This document shows positions 7,387-8,958 of a stretch of DNA of 8,958 bases, piece after piece. A program made the position numbers and the translations under genes. The notes beneath the pieces are model-generated. The model ran no database searches. It saw only the letters and a list, made by a program, of their open reading frames with translations, and was not told the origin of the DNA. Position 1 is the first letter of the stretch. Every line of letters begins with the position of its first letter. The DNA is from Bordetella parapertussis (GTDB lineage Bacteria; Pseudomonadota; Gammaproteobacteria; Burkholderiales; Burkholderiaceae_B): contig CAMCYB010000061.1 of NCBI GenBank assembly GCA_945883615.1, positions 1 to 8,958 of the forward strand, written 5' to 3'.

Positions 7387-7414
7387 TTGACAGGTAAATA
7401 AGCTTAAATATCAA
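7387..7414 (+). promoter_or_regulatory. Candidate sigma-70 promoter for the exported-protein gene
   Basis: A perfect TTGACA at 7387-7392 is followed after 16 bases by TATCAA (7409-7414), four of six matches to the -10 consensus. Transcription would begin near 7421, leaving a leader of about 70 bases before the ATG at 7493. A minimal ribosome site (AGG at 7483-7485) sits seven bases before that ATG. Confidence 0.45.
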
Positions 7415-7492
7415 AATCACCTGAACTAATTGAGTTAAATTAATTACTTTTACAATGCCACTACAATAAATTTAACGATAATAGGCACCCAC

Positions 7493-8826
7493 ATGCTATT
7501 TGCCCAGCTGCACACCACAAAAAAACATGCCTTAGCGTTCTTAACTTTAGGGGCATTTTTTTGTCTTGCAGCATTCTGTGTAACTGCTTCAGCCCAAACC
7601 GCTTTGGGATCAACGGCTCAAACATCAACCCCCTTATCTAGTCAAAACAACCCGCCTACCAACCCCTTCACCCCTACCGAGTTCACAGTCAGATCAACAT
7701 ACGAGCAGTGGAAAATACCCAACGGCAATAACGCGGGTATGTTGGGGTTGAATTTTTTGGTTGATGTGACACCAAATTTAAAGCTGGGTGCGGCATCTTA
7801 TGGTGCTGTATCGGGTGGGTACGGGGGCTTAACAACCTTTGGTTTCGCGGGTGAGTTGCAACAAGACCTCAATGATTCATGGCGCGTGCATGGCGGTGTG
7901 TTTGTTGGTGGCGGGGGCGGTGCAGCAGGCTATAACCAAACCGGCAATGGTTTTATGTTTCGCGCTGATGCGGTTTAACGTACCGCACGGGTCAATATGG
8001 CAACATTGGTGTAGGTGTGTCATGGGTGACTTTCCCGAGCGGGCAGTTACGCAGCGCGCAACCTTACTTAATGTATGAGTATCCGTTTTACTCAGGCGTT
8101 CAAAGTGGTTGGTCGGGTACGTCGTTATCGTCAGGTTCATCGAACACAGCCGCGACAGCAGGTTCTTTTAAAACATTAAGTCAATCTAGTGCATCAACCC
8201 CATCAAGCAACGCCCCATCTCTGCGCCAAGAATTTTCAATCGGTTGGACGCATAACCAAGTGCCCAGCTCTGTGACCAATAGCAGTGGCGCGACCCAAGG
8301 TAGTTTTGACGTGGCGGGTGTTCGCTGGTCAAGCTATTTAGATGAGCGTTTGTTTTTAAGTATAGAGGCTGATGGTTCATATACCGGCAGCACTTCTGGC
8401 TATACCCAGATATTGGGTGGCGTGGGTTACCGCTTTCCTTTGGGGTCTTCGACCGGTTTGAAAATTTACGGTCTAGCAGGCCCTGCGGGCACGGGTAGCG
8501 GTGCTGTCGACACGGGGGGTGGGCTTTTAGTGGGTGGGGGTTTGGCGATTCAGCAAATGCTGACAGATCATTGGGCCATCGAAGTAGGCACGGGTGCCCT
8601 CAAAGCGACCTCAGGCGACTTTAAAGCATTTACTTACGGTATCAACCTGACTTACGCATTTGGCACGCCTAAAGTCTCTCGCACAACATCGTCTCAAAGC
8701 ATGCTGGCGGGGTATGACATGGCACCATTGCAGTTGCGTGTGATGAACCAAACCTACTTTAAGTCAAATGACCAATGGCGCAACGATGATGATCTGGCCT
8801 CAGTAAATAACCTAGGGAAGGTCTGA
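7493..8826 (+). pseudogene. Exported Gly/Ser/Thr-rich, probable outer-membrane beta-barrel protein, split by a frameshift
   Basis: The gene is open from ATG 7493 to a stop at 7976-7978 (161 residues). It continues in the -1 frame to TGA at 8824-8826, where the first start-like codon is GTG 8017. One extra T near 7974 would restore a single protein of about 444 residues, joining FRADAV to LTYRTGQYGNIGVGVSWV without a break in style. The N-terminus is a signal peptide (positive KK near 10-11, hydrophobic 13-30, ASA-Q cleavage near 34/35). Beyond it are a Thr/Pro/Asn linker, then alternating aromatic/hydrophobic strands with glycine-rich turns (GGGGGAAG), a Ser/Thr-rich segment, further strand-like repeats and INLTYAFG. 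After that comes an unusual soluble-looking tail containing NQTYFKSNDQWRN. I do not recognise the family. Its position opposite the polysaccharide block suggests, but does not show, a role at the cell surface. Confidence 0.72.
7973..7978 (+). other. Frameshift site (one T short) in the exported-protein gene
   Basis: The local sequence is GCG GTT TAA CG. Four T's instead of three would read GCG GTT TTA ACG (Ala-Val-Leu-Thr) and run straight into the downstream frame. A classical X-XXY-YYZ slippery heptamer is not present: re-pairing GTT to GGT in the P site would be poor. A real deletion or a sequencing error is therefore more likely than programmed frameshifting. Confidence 0.7.
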
Positions 8827-8841
8827 ATAAGTCGGTTTAAA

Positions 8842-8855
8842 GCGGAAATTTCCGC
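8842..8855. repeat. Perfect 14-bp palindrome after the exported-protein gene
   Basis: GCGGAAATTTCCGC is its own reverse complement and lies 15 bases after the stop codon. It has no loop and no following T run, so it is not a typical terminator. It could be a protein-binding site or part of a larger 3' structure. Confidence 0.4.
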
Positions 8856-8891
8856 GGTAGAAATTTACTGATTCAATAATATTTACTTTTT

Positions 8892-8922
8892 TGCCCAATA
8901 TGGACAGATATTTGGGCATTTT
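8892..8922 (+). terminator. Possible intrinsic terminator downstream of the exported-protein gene
   Basis: TGCCCAA (8892-8898) pairs perfectly with TTGGGCA (8912-8918) across a 13-base loop, and the stem is followed by TTTT. A T6 run precedes it, which would be an A run on the other strand. The short tail and large loop make it a weak candidate. The remaining bases to the window end hold nothing that I recognise. Confidence 0.4.
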
Positions 8923-8958
8923 AGCCCGTTTAGCACCCCGAATCAGGGTACTGCGCCC

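Larger units (their letters stand above)
7146..7492. other. Divergent intergenic region between galE and the exported-protein gene
   Basis: This 347-bp AT-rich region holds no credible ORF and must contain the promoters for both the leftward block and the rightward gene. For the rightward gene there is a good TTGACA box at 7387-7392. A TATAAT also occurs at 7380-7385, without a matching -35. For the leftward block the best -10 is TATGAT at 7182-7187 on the minus strand. I looked for a JUMPStart/ops element (GGCGGTAG), common upstream of polysaccharide operons, and did not find one. An imperfect inverted repeat lies at 7217-7243 and a short TTGGCCAA palindrome near 7305. Confidence 0.6.

Noticed and set aside
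7146..7492. Possible JUMPStart/ops (RfaH-type) element upstream of the polysaccharide operon
   Set aside because: No GGCGGTAG or close variant was found on either strand by eye.
7973..7978. Programmed -1 ribosomal frameshifting joining the two halves of the exported-protein gene
   Set aside because: The site lacks a slippery heptamer, the P-site re-pairing would be poor, and no obvious downstream hairpin was identified. A missing base explains it better.
1..8958. CRISPR arrays, tRNA or rRNA genes, toxin-antitoxin pairs or phage-defence genes
   Set aside because: No regularly spaced repeats, tRNA-like cloverleaf segments or rRNA-like sequence were seen, and no ORF resembles such protein families.

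Overview
The window looks like part of a surface-polysaccharide (O-antigen, capsule or exopolysaccharide) locus from a Gram-negative proteobacterium of moderate GC content. Three things support this: two genes closely resembling TviB and TviC of the Vi-antigen pathway, a bifunctional ManC-type enzyme, and a secreted, outer-membrane-like protein. I cannot name the genus. A beta- or gammaproteobacterium is the best guess.

Layout from left to right. Positions 1-290 hold the tail of an IS3-family element: the C-terminus of its DDE transposase plus a small overlapping ORF. After about 220 bp of mostly non-coding DNA comes a leftward-transcribed nucleotide-sugar block. Read in the direction of transcription it is galE (7145-6102), manC (6096-4495), the start of a DUF2142-like membrane protein (4498-3920, truncated), an intact IS30-family insertion sequence (2842-3899, transposase in the same direction), tviB (2821-1547) and tviC (1543-512). 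A 347-bp divergent intergenic region (7146-7492) separates galE from a rightward gene (7493-8826). That gene encodes an exported, Gly/Ser/Thr-rich, probable beta-barrel protein split by a one-base frameshift. The last 130 bp hold a perfect palindrome and a possible terminator.

How the genes fit together. GalE interconverts UDP-Glc and UDP-Gal. ManC makes GDP-mannose. TviB oxidises UDP-GlcNAc to UDP-GlcNAcA, and TviC epimerises it to UDP-GalNAcA. Together they supply neutral hexose, mannose and acidic amino-sugar precursors for a polysaccharide. No glycosyltransferase, flippase, polymerase or ABC exporter lies in the window.

The most notable observations are signs of decay and remodelling. 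The IS30 element sits exactly where the rest of the DUF2142 gene, and perhaps more genes, should be, and no target duplication is visible. That DUF2142 fragment already reaches a stop in a T7 tract before the IS boundary. The outer-membrane-like gene needs one extra T to be restored. ManC carries an unusual low-complexity insertion. I see no clear evidence for a wholly new system. The least explained items are the exported protein and the small IS3-linked ORF.
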